Shown here: positions 22,883 to 34,692 of the stretch, piece after piece
How positions within the stretch are numbered: position 1 is the stretch's first letter
Layout of the letters: each line of letters begins with the position of its first letter
Assembly (NCBI GenBank): GCA_013043165.1
Contig: JABDOQ010000070.1
Location: 1 to 41,041, forward strand
Source: Woeseiaceae bacterium
GTDB taxonomy: Bacteria > Pseudomonadota > Gammaproteobacteria > Steroidobacterales > Woeseiaceae
DNA length: 41,041 nt
Reading direction: 5' to 3'
Made by a program: the position numbers and the translations under genes
Notes under the pieces: generated by a model
The model's input: the letters and a program-made list of their open reading frames with translations, nothing else
The model's database searches: none
What the model was told of the DNA's origin: nothing

Positions 22883-23965
22883 ATGAAGAAAAGCGTCGCG
22901 ACCGCCGCACTCGTCCTGGCTGTCATTGCAGCTTACCTGCTCGCCTGGCCGGTTCCTGTAGAACCCGTGAGTTGGCAAGCGCCAACCGACCGTGGTCTCG
23001 TGGATCCCTTCGATTCGAATGACCTGCTGGGGTCCGCCGTTGGTATCGACCTGGATGGATATGAGGGCCCCGAAGATGCGACTGTCGGCGCTGACGGACT
23101 TATCTATGCGACCACTCACAGCGGCCACGTCATTCAGATCGAGGACTCTAAAGTCCGCGAATTCGCTTTTCCCGGTGGCAGGCCGCTGGGCATTGAGACC
23201 GACGTCGACGGATCGCTCATCATCGCCAACGCCTACGTCGGCCTGCAGCGGGTTGGCCATAATGGCACGGTATCCACCTTGCTCCGCGAGGTTGATGGGC
23301 GACCGCTCGTTTATGCCAATAACGCTGCAATCGGTCCTGACGGCACCATCTATTTCAGCGAAGCCAGCAGCAAGTTCGGGGCGCAGTCATCCAGCGGAAC
23401 TTATCAGGCGAGCCTGCTGGACATCATGGAGCATGGTGGACACGGCCGTGTTTTCGCGTTCAGGCCATCGACAGGCGACGTTGACATATTGCTGGAAAAT
23501 CTCAATTTCGCGAATGGTGTCGCGGTCAATGCCGGCGGCAGTTTTTTACTGGTCAGTGAAACCGGCCATTATCGCGTATTGAAATACTGGCTCACCGGCG
23601 ATCGCAAAGGAACGACCGAGGTACTACTCGACAACCTGCCGGGTTTTCCGGATAACCTGGATAACGGTGCACAGGGCCGCTTCTGGCTGGGCCTGGCGGC
23701 ACCACGCAATCACTTGCTGGACAAAATCTCGGATCGACCGTTCGTTCGCAAGATCGTGCAGCGTCTGCCCGCTTTCCTTAGACCCAGCGCCGTGCCATCG
23801 TCACATGTCATAGCGTTTAACGGTGACGGCGAGATTCTCATGAACCTCCACGACGCCGACGCGCGGTTTCCGACATTGACCGGCGTATTGGAAACGCACG
23901 ACGCGCTTTACCTCACGACTCTGTTCGGCAGGCAACTCCCCCGCCTTGCCAAACAGGAGCTTTGA
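22883..23965 (+). CDS. SMP-30/strictosidine-synthase-like beta-propeller protein
   Basis: A 360-residue protein with an N-terminal hydrophobic anchor or signal (VATAALVLAVIAAYLLAW) and a six-bladed propeller of the SMP-30/gluconolactonase/strictosidine-synthase-like superfamily. Visible blades include GPEDATVGADGLIYATTHSG, FPGGRPLGIETDVDGSLII, NNAAIGPDGTIYFSEASSKF and NFANGVAVNAGGSFLLVSET. The anchored layout and the GFPDNLDNGAQGRFWLGL segment recall APMAP/paraoxonase-like hydrolases that act on lactones or esters. The activity cannot be decided. It is the last of the run that includes folE. A short hairpin follows. Confidence 0.82.
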   Translation: MKKSVATAALVLAVIAAYLLAWPVPVEPVSWQAPTDRGLVDPFDSNDLLGSAVGIDLDGYEGPEDATVGADGLIYATTHSGHVIQIEDSKVREFAFPGGRPLGIETDVDGSLIIANAYVGLQRVGHNGTVSTLLREVDGRPLVYANNAAIGPDGTIYFSEASSKFGAQSSSGTYQASLLDIMEHGGHGRVFAFRPSTGDVDILLENLNFANGVAVNAGGSFLLVSETGHYRVLKYWLTGDRKGTTEVLLDNLPGFPDNLDNGAQGRFWLGLAAPRNHLLDKISDRPFVRKIVQRLPAFLRPSAVPSSHVIAFNGDGEILMNLHDADARFPTLTGVLETHDALYLTTLFGRQLPRLAKQEL

Positions 23966-23971
23966 AGCGTC

Positions 23972-23989
23972 GCTGAGCGCTTGCTCAGC
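23972..23989. terminator. hairpin between convergent genes
   Basis: GCTGAGC and GCTCAGC form a perfect 7-bp stem with a GCTT loop between the SMP-30-like gene and the convergent M49-like gene. It has no T-run, so termination here would be weak or Rho-dependent. Confidence 0.3.
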
Positions 23990-24013
23990 ACGGTCACCTT
24001 GAGTATCGAACGT

Positions 24014-25675
24014 TCATTCGATGCCCAGCACGGCGGCGCCCTGCTGAAACACGATGTCGACCGGAATTTGCGCCGCGGTCAGCCTGTCGAGGTCCTGCTG
24101 CAGCTGCGCTGAGATGACGCCCTTCTTGCTCATTAATTCAGCGGCACCCGCATAGTCACCGTCCCCCTGCAGCGTCAGCAGCAATCGCGACAAATCAGTC
24201 ATTGCCGCCTCCATCCTGCCGTAGTTGACTCGATATCGACCGGTTTTGGCGTCACGAACAAACGCCCCCTCATCCATAAAGAAGTTGAATCGCACCATGT
24301 TCGCTTTGCCGTGTGCGCTGCTCGCACCAAAGCGAATGGAGCGGAAGACACTGGTCATGAATGTCGTGTAGTAATCACGTATATCAACGTCACCGAGCTC
24401 ACCGGCCTTGTGCAGCTCTGTGATCATGTACAAACCCAGAATGTCAGCTTTTCCCTCTTCCATGCCTGAAGCGAGATCCAGCATGGCTTCGCGAACGGTG
24501 CCGCTGCCGTTGATCGTATTCTTGATGCCCAGACCGTGCGCGACTTCGTGAAACATCGTATTCGCGAAAAATGCATCGAACCATATATGCTTGCGCTGCG
24601 ATTCATCGATCAACATATCGGCAATGGGTTCGAGAATTTTCTCGAATTTTGCCCGCATCGCGTTTTTGAGCTGCAGGCGCCGGGTACCCTTGTCGAGCTG
24701 TACTCCCTCGTCGTTCGGCAAGTTGATCGCGATGGTTTTTGAGCCCGCGTTACTGCGGCCCGCATAGTAAACGACATCGTAGGCGTTGAGGTCCGAATCG
24801 GTCCCCGGCGTTTCCCATTTGTACTCATCGGCGACCGGTAGCCCCTCCTGCAGATCCGGCAGGAAAGCGGCGAATCGACTCAGACGATCACTCCAATCGA
24901 GATCCTTGATAAGTACATAAGATTCGTACGCGGCGCGATAGCCGAACAAACGATCTTCATAGGTTTCGATCGGACCGATCACCAGGTCGATCTCGTTATC
25001 CTTGACGTCCATCCAGTAGCGGTCACTGATCTGGAATTCGTCGCTGATCAGCGCGGCCGCACGCAGCTTCAGGTAATTCGCAAAGTCAGTGCTGTCCGCC
25101 AGTCTGGCCGCTTGCCGCAGCAGGCCGGCTGTTTCGCTGAGTTCGGACGAGTAGGCAACATGGTAGGGAATGAGTACGAGCTCACCCTCCGCGTTGCGAC
25201 GGATCAGGGAATACAGCCCGTTCTTGCCGGGCAGGTACGCTTCATCGAATTCTTCCTTGCTCATGTCCTCGGGATAGAAACGCGCGCCCAGCGGCTTGGC
25301 GCCAACACCATCGATGAACGGCTTTTCATCGTCCAGCCGATCCCAGGGCCCGTAGTTGAGCTCGGCGAAACGGCGCGCATCGGCGTCGGCAATTCCCTCC
25401 AGCCATTCCTCATGACCCTCGCCGAAGCTCTGTTTCCAAAACAGGTCGTCCATGATTTTCGATGCATCCATCAGGATCCCGATCATCTTGAGCTGGTCAT
25501 CGCTGAGATGACCCAGATCGGCCGTCAGCTTGAAGTCTGCATAGATTTCGGGCCGCGGCTTGACCGTAGTAACGGCCTCCGCGGCGGGTTCGGGAGGCGC
25601 TTCCGCGCCGCAGGATGCAACTATGGCCGACAGCAGCAAAGCGCCCAACGGGCGCGCAAGAATTCGGAATTTCAC
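24014..25675 (-). CDS. M49-like (dipeptidyl-peptidase III-type) metallopeptidase lipoprotein
   Basis: A 553-residue protein from GTG 25675, which has AGGGGAAA seven to eight bases upstream. The N-terminus has a lipobox-type signal (LLLSAIVASC), so it is a lipoprotein. The metal site is HEVAH in FHEVAHGLGIKN, with the second motif EEGKADILGLY about 50 residues later, as in the bacterial relatives of peptidase M49. M49 proper has HELLGH; the HExxH variant seen here is usual in the bacterial group. Substrate peptides are unknown. The gene is convergent with the SMP-30-like gene and lies downstream of murI in the same direction. Confidence 0.85.
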   Translation of the reverse strand: MKFRILARPLGALLLSAIVASCGAEAPPEPAAEAVTTVKPRPEIYADFKLTADLGHLSDDQLKMIGILMDASKIMDDLFWKQSFGEGHEEWLEGIADADARRFAELNYGPWDRLDDEKPFIDGVGAKPLGARFYPEDMSKEEFDEAYLPGKNGLYSLIRRNAEGELVLIPYHVAYSSELSETAGLLRQAARLADSTDFANYLKLRAAALISDEFQISDRYWMDVKDNEIDLVIGPIETYEDRLFGYRAAYESYVLIKDLDWSDRLSRFAAFLPDLQEGLPVADEYKWETPGTDSDLNAYDVVYYAGRSNAGSKTIAINLPNDEGVQLDKGTRRLQLKNAMRAKFEKILEPIADMLIDESQRKHIWFDAFFANTMFHEVAHGLGIKNTINGSGTVREAMLDLASGMEEGKADILGLYMITELHKAGELGDVDIRDYYTTFMTSVFRSIRFGASSAHGKANMVRFNFFMDEGAFVRDAKTGRYRVNYGRMEAAMTDLSRLLLTLQGDGDYAGAAELMSKKGVISAQLQQDLDRLTAAQIPVDIVFQQGAAVLGIE

Positions 25676-25733
25676 GGCTTTCCCCTGAAATAATGATAGT
25701 CGGCCATTATCGCACAGGCCGCCCGGCTGCGGC

Positions 25734-26561
25734 CTAGAGATCAACCAGTTCGATGTCCTTGTACGAAAGCGGCTGTCCCAGAAACTGGCCGCCAACACGA
25801 GCAAAGCGGGTGGCGCCGTCGGTCGCCAGGAAGCGAAGACTGCCGGCCCTGTCGCTTTCGCGAAGACGCCCACTCGATCGCAATGTCTCGCCAACCACAG
25901 CCGCGGTCGTACTTGCCGAGTCAACCAGCAAGACCTCGTCAGAGGCAATCACCTGAATCGGGCCCTTGAGCAGTGGAAAGTGGGTGCAGCCCAGGATAAT
26001 GCTGTCGGCCCGAAAGTCATCGCCGCTCGCTTCATCGATGTACCGCCGAATGATCCTTGTCGCGATATCGCCATCGGTCCAGCCCTCTTCAGCCAGCGCC
26101 ACCAGCAACTCACAGGCTTTCTCGCGAACCGTCGCGGCAGAATCCAGGGACTCAATCGCCTTGCGATAGGCGCCCAGCTGCACGGTTGCCTCTGTTGCGA
26201 GGACGAGGTGTGACCCGCCCGGCCGCGCGCTCACGGCGGCCCTGGCACCGGGCTCCACGACGCCGATCACGGGCAGCGGACTCATCTGCTCCCGCAGCGC
26301 ATTCAGCGCAACGGCCGACGCCGTATTACAGGCAACTACAAGCAGTTTAATCCCCTGCTCCTGCAGTTCTGCAGTCGCCTGCGCAGCGTATCGGGCGATC
26401 GATGCGGGGCTTTTCGTGCCGTAGGGCAAGCGCGCCGTGTCTCCCAGGTAGAGCAGGTTTTCACGGGGAAGCTCGGCACGAATCGCTTTCAGCACGGTAA
26501 GCCCGCCGACGCCGGAGTCGAAGATACCAATTGGCAGGTCGTTCTCTTTTGTGTCACTCAT
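25734..26561 (-). CDS. murI: glutamate racemase MurI
   Basis: A 275-residue cytoplasmic enzyme that converts L-glutamate to D-glutamate for peptidoglycan. The motifs are GIFDSGVGGLTVLKAI at the N-terminus, VVACNTASAVALNAL with the first catalytic Cys and ILGCTHFPLLKG with the second. Start ATG 26561 is chosen because it precedes the conserved start by 12 codons; an upstream in-frame start at 26588 would add nine unlikely residues. It diverges from a membrane-anchored SRPBCC gene with 60 bases between them, and lies upstream of the M49-like lipoprotein. Confidence 0.96.
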   Translation of the reverse strand: MSDTKENDLPIGIFDSGVGGLTVLKAIRAELPRENLLYLGDTARLPYGTKSPASIARYAAQATAELQEQGIKLLVVACNTASAVALNALREQMSPLPVIGVVEPGARAAVSARPGGSHLVLATEATVQLGAYRKAIESLDSAATVREKACELLVALAEEGWTDGDIATRIIRRYIDEASGDDFRADSIILGCTHFPLLKGPIQVIASDEVLLVDSASTTAAVVGETLRSSGRLRESDRAGSLRFLATDGATRFARVGGQFLGQPLSYKDIELVDL

Positions 26562-26621
26562 GAGCGCATTGTGCCGAAGGATCGTCAACTGTGGAATAAT
26601 CGCGACCGAATCAACTTACTC

Positions 26622-27650
26622 ATGGAATTGCCGAACGTGCAAAAACTGCTGTATGGCGTCGTCGCTCTGGTCGCATTGCTGATCGTAATAGGCTTCATGT
26701 TGCCGCGCACGCACTCTGCTGAAGTCTCCGCCGAAATCGATGCCCATCCGGCAACCGTGTTCGCGCTACTCAACAACTTTCGCCGATACGCGCTCTGGTC
26801 ACCGCTGGTCGACACGGACCCGAATGTCCGCATGCTGTATTCAGGCAACGACAAGGGCGTCGGCGCGACCATGAGCTGGGACGGGGCGATCGTCGGCAGC
26901 GGAACCCAGACCATCGTCGAGAGCAGACCCTACGAGCAAATTCGCATCGTGATGAATCCGGGCGAGCCAGGTGAAGCACTGTTGCTGTTCGACCTGGCTG
27001 CCGGTACCGGTACGACGATCGTCAGTCTGCGCTTCGAAGCCGACTACGGCATGAATATTGTCGCTCGATACTTCGCCCCGATGCTCGGCCGAATCGTCGC
27101 CCGCGACTATGAAAGCGGCATGGCCAACCTCAAAGCGCTGGCGGAGAGTCTGCCAACTGCCGACTTTGGCGACACCGAGATCGAGCACATGATCGTCGAA
27201 GCGACCGAAATCGCCTATCTCAGGGCGACCTCGCGACCCGAACCCGCCGCAATGTCCGAAGCAATGGGCGACGCCTATTTCCAGATCCTCAGTTTCATCG
27301 ATGCGAATGACCTGCAGGTCGCCGGGGCGCCGCTGTCTATTACGCGGACCTTTACTGGCGCCGAACTCGTATTTGATGCGGCTATTCCGGTCCGGGGCGT
27401 AGCAGCGTCCAGTCCGAGGGAGGGAGCGAGCGTGAAAATTGGCTACACCTATGCCGGACCGGTGATTCGCGTCAAGCACATCGGCTCTTACCGGTCCCTG
27501 ACAGAAACGCACCGCAAGATTTCAGCCTACCTGGCCGCACACGGCATCGAACGCGATGGCGCGACCTGGGAGTCTTACGTCAGTGATCCGGGCGATGTGC
27601 CCGAGGAAGCCCTTCTGACCTACGTTTACTATCCGATCAAACCGATTTGA
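26622..27650 (+). CDS. membrane-anchored SRPBCC protein with GyrI-like domain
   Basis: A 342-residue protein with an N-terminal transmembrane segment (YGVVALVALLIVIGFMLP). An SRPBCC/polyketide-cyclase-like domain follows (AEIDAHPATVFALLNNFRRYALWSPL). From about residue 195 it has a GyrI-like/effector-binding domain (VRVKHIGSYRSLTETHRKI is similar, with TWESYVSDPGDVPEE near the end). Such two-domain proteins bind hydrophobic ligands; the ligand is unknown. Start ATG 26622 begins the anchor; an upstream start at 26571 in the same frame is less likely. It is divergent from murI and overlaps the convergent small gene by 14 bases. Confidence 0.75.
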   Translation: MELPNVQKLLYGVVALVALLIVIGFMLPRTHSAEVSAEIDAHPATVFALLNNFRRYALWSPLVDTDPNVRMLYSGNDKGVGATMSWDGAIVGSGTQTIVESRPYEQIRIVMNPGEPGEALLLFDLAAGTGTTIVSLRFEADYGMNIVARYFAPMLGRIVARDYESGMANLKALAESLPTADFGDTEIEHMIVEATEIAYLRATSRPEPAAMSEAMGDAYFQILSFIDANDLQVAGAPLSITRTFTGAELVFDAAIPVRGVAASSPREGASVKIGYTYAGPVIRVKHIGSYRSLTETHRKISAYLAAHGIERDGATWESYVSDPGDVPEEALLTYVYYPIKPI

Positions 27651-28008
27651 TCAGGAACGGCGGTACGCGAGCCGGATCGTCGTCGCTGCGCGGCAAACCG
27701 GCCGCGAGATCATCCCTCAATCTGGAAAGCTCACCAAAAATCACGACCACGTGGGATGCGCACTCGCAGGCGTCTTCCGGAGACATCTTGCGAACGGAGG
27801 CACAAACCGGGGTCTCGCCGTTGAGTGGCGTGACCTGGTGCATCGATTGTCGCAGGTCCGCATAGGCCTGCTTCATCGCGATCGGTAGCTCATCCTCGTC
27901 GATATCGTCCAGGTGGTCTTCGTAGGCCTTGATAAGCCTTTGTTTTATATGCCCATGCCCGGCAAGCACCGTGAGTGCCTGCTGAAAGCGATCGACGTGG
28001 TTTGTCAT
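27637..28008 (-). CDS. conserved-type hypothetical protein, helical
   Basis: A 123-residue soluble protein of unknown function. It is rich in charged residues and mostly helical (FQQALTVLAGHGHIKQRLI, AYEDHLDDIDEDELP), with PVCASVRKMSPEDACECASH in the middle and a proline-rich end. No domain is recognised. GGAG six bases upstream of the ATG and a predicted promoter at 28170-28199 support that it is a gene. It lies 211 bases downstream of ileS in the same direction and overlaps the convergent SRPBCC gene by 14 bases. Confidence 0.65.
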   Translation of the reverse strand: MTNHVDRFQQALTVLAGHGHIKQRLIKAYEDHLDDIDEDELPIAMKQAYADLRQSMHQVTPLNGETPVCASVRKMSPEDACECASHVVVIFGELSRLRDDLAAGLPRSDDDPARVPPFLIKSV

Positions 28009-28169
28009 TGCGACTCCAGCGTTTGTATTGTTTTTACCGCCAATCCACCTGGCGGCTTCTGTACGCTTTTCTTATTCCTGGAGCTGACCACCTCCTGTAA
28101 TCAGCAGACCCCCTGCCGGGCCTGGCAAGTCCGTTTGGCTCCCGATCTATCAGAACCTTGCGCAGCTTT

Positions 28170-28199
28170 TTTATAGCAGAGTTTCTAAAGCACGCGCAA
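28170..28199 (-). promoter_or_regulatory. sigma-70 promoter for the small gene downstream of ileS
   Basis: On the minus strand TTGCGC (28199-28194) and TATAAA (28175-28170) are separated by 18 bases, 160 bases upstream of ATG 28008 and just after the ileS stop. A CCGCCA...TGGCGG hairpin lies in the leader. Confidence 0.4.
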
Positions 28200-28219
28200 G
28201 TAGTATGCACCACAATGGA

Positions 28220-31366
<3,147 letters not shown>

Positions 31367-31378
31367 AATTCTATCCTC

Positions 31379-31418
31379 AAATAAGAACGCCCCGGGCGCA
31401 TCAGCTGCGCCCGGGGCG
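31379..31418 (-). terminator. T-box terminator hairpin
   Basis: CGCCCCGGGCGC (31418-31407) pairs perfectly with GCGCCCGGGGCG (31399-31388) over 12 bp with an AGCTGAT loop, followed by TTCTTATTT. It ends ten bases before the GAGG ribosome-binding site of ileS and competes with the antiterminator. Confidence 0.9.
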
Positions 31419-31680
31419 ATCGATGTTCGTCGCGGTACCACCCGGCTTCACGGCCCGCCCTCGTCAGATCGGCGCCGCCTCGTAGACCGCCGCCAAAGAG
31501 CGTACGGTCCGTCGCCCGTCTCGTGAGCCAATCGGCCAGCCCTACCCTGGGCGCGTTCGGTGCCCCTTCAGGTGGCGACTCCAGGGTGATATTCGGCAGT
31601 ATCAAACCCGGAGCTCTCACCATCCTCCGGTCGCTGTGGCTTAATCGGGCTGCCTGTTTGTCCCCTTCAGCGTCTTGCCG
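31379..31680 (-). promoter_or_regulatory. T-box riboswitch, isoleucine specifier, controlling ileS
   Basis: On the minus strand, stem I is traceable: AGGG (31666-31663) with CCCT (31586-31583), GGCAG (31654-31650) with CTGCC (31599-31595), and distal CCGGAG with CTCCGG around a GATGGTGAGAG loop (31630-31608). The specifier loop reads GAATATCA, so the specifier is AUC (Ile, 31590-31588). The T-box GGGTGGTACCGCG is at 31443-31431; CCGGG and GCG flank the TGGTACC bulge and pair with CGC and CCCGG at 31418-31411. Those same bases form the 5' arm of the terminator. When uncharged tRNA-Ile binds, the antiterminator would form and ileS is transcribed. Basic identification is secure by sequence; whether it acts on transcription, translation or both is inferred. 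Confidence 0.93.
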
Positions 31681-31816
31681 GGGAAAGTACTTTCCACAGC
31701 GGGAAAACACAAGAGAAACCGGCAAAAAGATCCGTTTATGTTGTGCTCCTGGAGGCCAAAATCCGATATTATTTGTCGATCGTATCGTTAATCTGCATTA
31801 GCGAGGGAGAACCAAG

Positions 31817-32620
31817 ATGAAGATGTCAATCACCACATCGGTCGGAATGTTTTTTTTGCTGTCGTCCCTTGCCCATGCGGGCGTGGTGATGGATATGGTG
31901 ACGAAGAACGCGTCCGGGCGCGAAGACGATCGGTCGACAATCTACGCGCAGTCGAAAATGGTTCGCATGGACGAAGTTCGCGGCAATGAAATTGAGTCCT
32001 CGATGATCTTTCTCGGCAATGAATTTCTGTACGTCGACCATCGGAAAAAGAGCTACATGGTAATGGACGAGGCCATGCTCAACGAAGTGTCGGCGCAGAT
32101 CAGCGACGCAATGAAGCAAATGGAGGCCGAGCTGGCGCGTATGCCACCGGAACAGCGGGCCATGGTGGAACAGATGATGAAAGGACAAATGGGCGGAATG
32201 ATGGGGCAAAAAGACACGCCGCCTCCTGCTCCCAGCGTCAAGGCTGTCGGTAGCGGCAAGTGGCTGTCGAAAACGTGTCGCAAATACGCGGTCTTCGAGG
32301 GCGCTGAAAAGACGCAGGAGCTCTGCGCCGCGGAGCTGGATGACGTAGATGGCGGCGATGAAGTCATGGCAGCTTTTCGCAGCATGGCGGCCTACATCAC
32401 AAAGATGACCGAGTCGATGCCGATGGACGTCAACGACGGCATGAACCCGGGCGAGCTAATGGACCAGATCGATGGTTTCCCGGTGCTTACAACCGACTAC
32501 GAGAACGGCGTTGCCGTGCGGGAAACTTCGGTCGATTCGGTCATCGAGAAGAACCTGGAGCCCGGGCTCTTCGCGGCACCGGACGGTTACCGGCGCGAGA
32601 ATCCATTTCAGCAGCCCTAG
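31817..32620 (+). CDS. secreted DUF4412-like protein
   Basis: A 267-residue exported protein (signal FFLLSSLAHA|GV). It resembles the DUF4412 group: an N-terminal domain with VMDMVTKNASGRED and STIYAQSKMVRMDE, a central Met/Gln-rich segment of about residues 90-140 (QMEAELARMPPEQRAMVEQM, then GQMGGMMGQ) and a C-terminal half with AVGSGKWLSKTCRKYAVFEG. Its function is unknown; the group is found in the periplasm. GAGGGAGA precedes the ATG. It diverges from the ileS T-box leader and converges with the DksA-type gene, three bases apart. Confidence 0.75.
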   Translation: MKMSITTSVGMFFLLSSLAHAGVVMDMVTKNASGREDDRSTIYAQSKMVRMDEVRGNEIESSMIFLGNEFLYVDHRKKSYMVMDEAMLNEVSAQISDAMKQMEAELARMPPEQRAMVEQMMKGQMGGMMGQKDTPPPAPSVKAVGSGKWLSKTCRKYAVFEGAEKTQELCAAELDDVDGGDEVMAAFRSMAAYITKMTESMPMDVNDGMNPGELMDQIDGFPVLTTDYENGVAVRETSVDSVIEKNLEPGLFAAPDGYRRENPFQQP

Positions 32621-32623
32621 CGT

Positions 32624-33004
32624 TCAGTCGTCTTCGTACTTGCTGGCACAGTCGATGCAAAGCAGTACTGTCGGATCAAACTCCAGGCGCCTGGGGTTAA
32701 TCGGCTCGTCGCAGTCATGACAGACACCGTAATCACCGTCGTCCAGCCGCTTTAGGGCTGCTGTAATCCGCCGCAGCGTTGCATCGCGTCGTTGGCAGGA
32801 AGCCTGCGCCATGGCCTGGGCCTGCATGGCATCCATGCGCGACAAGCGGCCGACCTTGGACTGGTCGAGCTCAACGATCGCCGCGGATCCCTCGGCCGCT
32901 TCCGCCTCGGCCTCGAGCTCCGCGCGCAGCTTCAGTAGCCTGTCGCGCATTTCTTCTGACACACCTTTTCCCGCTTTGGCCTTGTTTTGTCCGGGCCCGA
33001 CCAC
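32624..33004 (-). CDS. TraR/DksA-family zinc-finger protein
   Basis: A protein of up to 126 residues with an N-terminal coiled-coil helix (RDRLLKLRAELEAEAEAAEG), a LDQSKVGRLSRMDAMQAQAM segment and a C-terminal zinc finger CHDCDEP...CIDC. DksA/TraR proteins bind in the secondary channel of RNA polymerase and modulate initiation; this short version lacks parts of canonical DksA, so the effect may differ. The start is uncertain: GTG 33004 (used), GTG 32962 or ATG 32950. It diverges from the epoxide-hydrolase-like gene and its stop is three bases from the convergent DUF4412-like gene. Confidence 0.87.
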   Translation of the reverse strand: MVGPGQNKAKAGKGVSEEMRDRLLKLRAELEAEAEAAEGSAAIVELDQSKVGRLSRMDAMQAQAMAQASCQRRDATLRRITAALKRLDDGDYGVCHDCDEPINPRRLEFDPTVLLCIDCASKYEDD

Positions 33005-33042
33005 TTTGCGGTTTTCCCTGTAATGCTGTCAAATCAAGGCTC

Positions 33043-33987
33043 ATGTTTCCGGAACCGCATTTTGTCGATACAAACGGCATTCGTATGGCCGTGTACGAGC
33101 AGGGTGAGGGGTCGCCTGTAGTATTGCTGCACGGTTTTCCCGAGCTGGCTTTTTCATGGCGCCACCAGATCCCGGCGCTTGCAGCGGCCGGCTACCGCGC
33201 GATCGCGCCGGATCAGCGCGGCTACGGCAGGACCAGCGTGCCGGCGCATGTATCCGACTATCGAGTCGAGGAGCTGATTGGCGACATTCACGGTTTGCTC
33301 GATGCCCTGCAACTCGAAAGTGCCGTCTTTATTGGTCATGACATGGGCGCAATATTGCTTTGGCAGATGGCGATGCTCGCGCCCGAGCGCATCGACAGCC
33401 TGGTCATGCTCAACATTCCCCACTACCCGCGACCGCCGCAGGATCCGGTTTCGATCTGGCGGCGACGATTCGGCAAGGATTTCTATATCGTCAACTTTCA
33501 GGATTCGGACGAATCGGATCGTACCTTTGCCGCCGACACGGCGCGATTTTTTGACGTTACGATGCGTCGCAACCAGGTTCCCCGCGCCCTGTTCGACAAA
33601 TTGCCGGCAGAAAGAAAAGTCATCAGCCTGCTGCGGCCTCTTGCGAGGGAGAGGCAAAGCGGCAAGCCGCTGCTGTCCGAGGATGAACGCAACTACTACG
33701 CGTCGGCCTTCGACGCCAGCGGTTTTACGGGCGCCATCAACTGGTACCGCAACTGGCAGCATAATTGGCAAGCGCTGGAAGGCGTGGATCATACGATCAC
33801 TATTCCCACCCTGTTCATTGGTGCGATCGATGACCTGATCATCGCGCCCGAACACATCGAAGCGATGCGGCCGCTCGTGACCGATCTCGAAATTCACGTG
33901 CTGGAGGACTGCGGGCACTGGAGTCAACAGGAAAAACCCGGTGAGGTGAATCGCCTGATACTCGAGTGGCTAGTTCAGCGCCGGTGA
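33043..33987 (+). CDS. epoxide-hydrolase-like alpha/beta-hydrolase
   Basis: A 314-residue cytoplasmic hydrolase. HGFPELAFSWRHQIPAL is the epoxide hydrolase/dehalogenase motif, GHDMGAILLWQMA gives the nucleophile Asp in FIGHDMGA, IDDLII the acid region and EDCGHWSQQEKP the catalytic His. Tyr residues in the cap region (FYIVNF, NYYASAF) agree with an epoxide hydrolase; a fluoroacetate or haloalkane dehalogenase of the same fold is the alternative. The start ATG 33043 follows AAGG; a much longer upstream frame overlaps the DksA-type gene and is not coding. It overlaps the convergent DsbA-family gene by 18 bases. Confidence 0.87.
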   Translation: MFPEPHFVDTNGIRMAVYEQGEGSPVVLLHGFPELAFSWRHQIPALAAAGYRAIAPDQRGYGRTSVPAHVSDYRVEELIGDIHGLLDALQLESAVFIGHDMGAILLWQMAMLAPERIDSLVMLNIPHYPRPPQDPVSIWRRRFGKDFYIVNFQDSDESDRTFAADTARFFDVTMRRNQVPRALFDKLPAERKVISLLRPLARERQSGKPLLSEDERNYYASAFDASGFTGAINWYRNWQHNWQALEGVDHTITIPTLFIGAIDDLIIAPEHIEAMRPLVTDLEIHVLEDCGHWSQQEKPGEVNRLILEWLVQRR

Positions 33988-34692
33988 TTCCAGCGTGTCG
34001 CCACCCTCGCCAAACATCGCACGGTCAAATGCGTTGACGATAACGTCGGTCGGCTGGGCACCGACGACCAGCAGGCGTCGGTTGACCAGGAACCCCGGAA
34101 CACCGACCATGCCGCTGCTGCGTACCTGCCCTTCGCGCGTCAGCACGAGTTGTTTGATCTGATCATTATCGATCGCCGCGGTGACCTTATCGGCCGAGAT
34201 GCCGTGAAGCTGCGCGATATCGATCAATTCGCCTCTGTCGCCGATATCCCGCCCTTGTTCGAAAAAGGCCGATAGCAGGTCTTCGGCAAGCGCTGACTGG
34301 TCCACTCCCAGTGTCTCGGCGAGTTGCATAACCTGGTGCGCCGGAATCGTATTCGGAACCTGTCGCAGTTTATCGAAGCGAAACTCGATACTGGCTGCTT
34401 TGCCCTCCGCGGTCAGATGTTTGAGTATGGGCTCCACGTTCACCGGGCTGCCAAATCGGCGGGTAAGGAAAACATCGAACGGCTCCCCTGCTGCGGGAAT
34501 CTCGGGATTGAGCTGATACGGATACCAGCTGACATCACTGGGCCCCTGCACGGCTTTCAGCGCCTCGTCAAAACGCCGCTTGCCAATAAAACAAAACGGG
34601 CACACGAAATCGGCAATCACCTCGACATGAAGTGCTGCATTCGGCGCCATGCGGTCATTGCTTCGGGCGATGTTCGATAGTGTCTCGCTCAC
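33970..34692 (-). CDS. DsbA-family oxidoreductase, FrnE-like
   Basis: A 240-residue cytoplasmic thioredoxin-fold protein (no signal peptide) with the active-site motif CPFC in ADFVCPFCFIGKRRF and the late cis-proline segment GVPGFLVN. It resembles FrnE, a DsbA-like disulfide isomerase or oxidoreductase of Gram-positive and many Gram-negative bacteria. The start chosen is GTG 34692, preceded by AGGAGG with nine bases between; ATG 34710 and ATG 34650 are alternatives. It is convergent with the epoxide-hydrolase-like gene. Its promoter would lie in the AT-rich intergenic region. Confidence 0.9.
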   Translation of the reverse strand: MSETLSNIARSNDRMAPNAALHVEVIADFVCPFCFIGKRRFDEALKAVQGPSDVSWYPYQLNPEIPAAGEPFDVFLTRRFGSPVNVEPILKHLTAEGKAASIEFRFDKLRQVPNTIPAHQVMQLAETLGVDQSALAEDLLSAFFEQGRDIGDRGELIDIAQLHGISADKVTAAIDNDQIKQLVLTREGQVRSSGMVGVPGFLVNRRLLVVGAQPTDVIVNAFDRAMFGEGGDTLESPALN

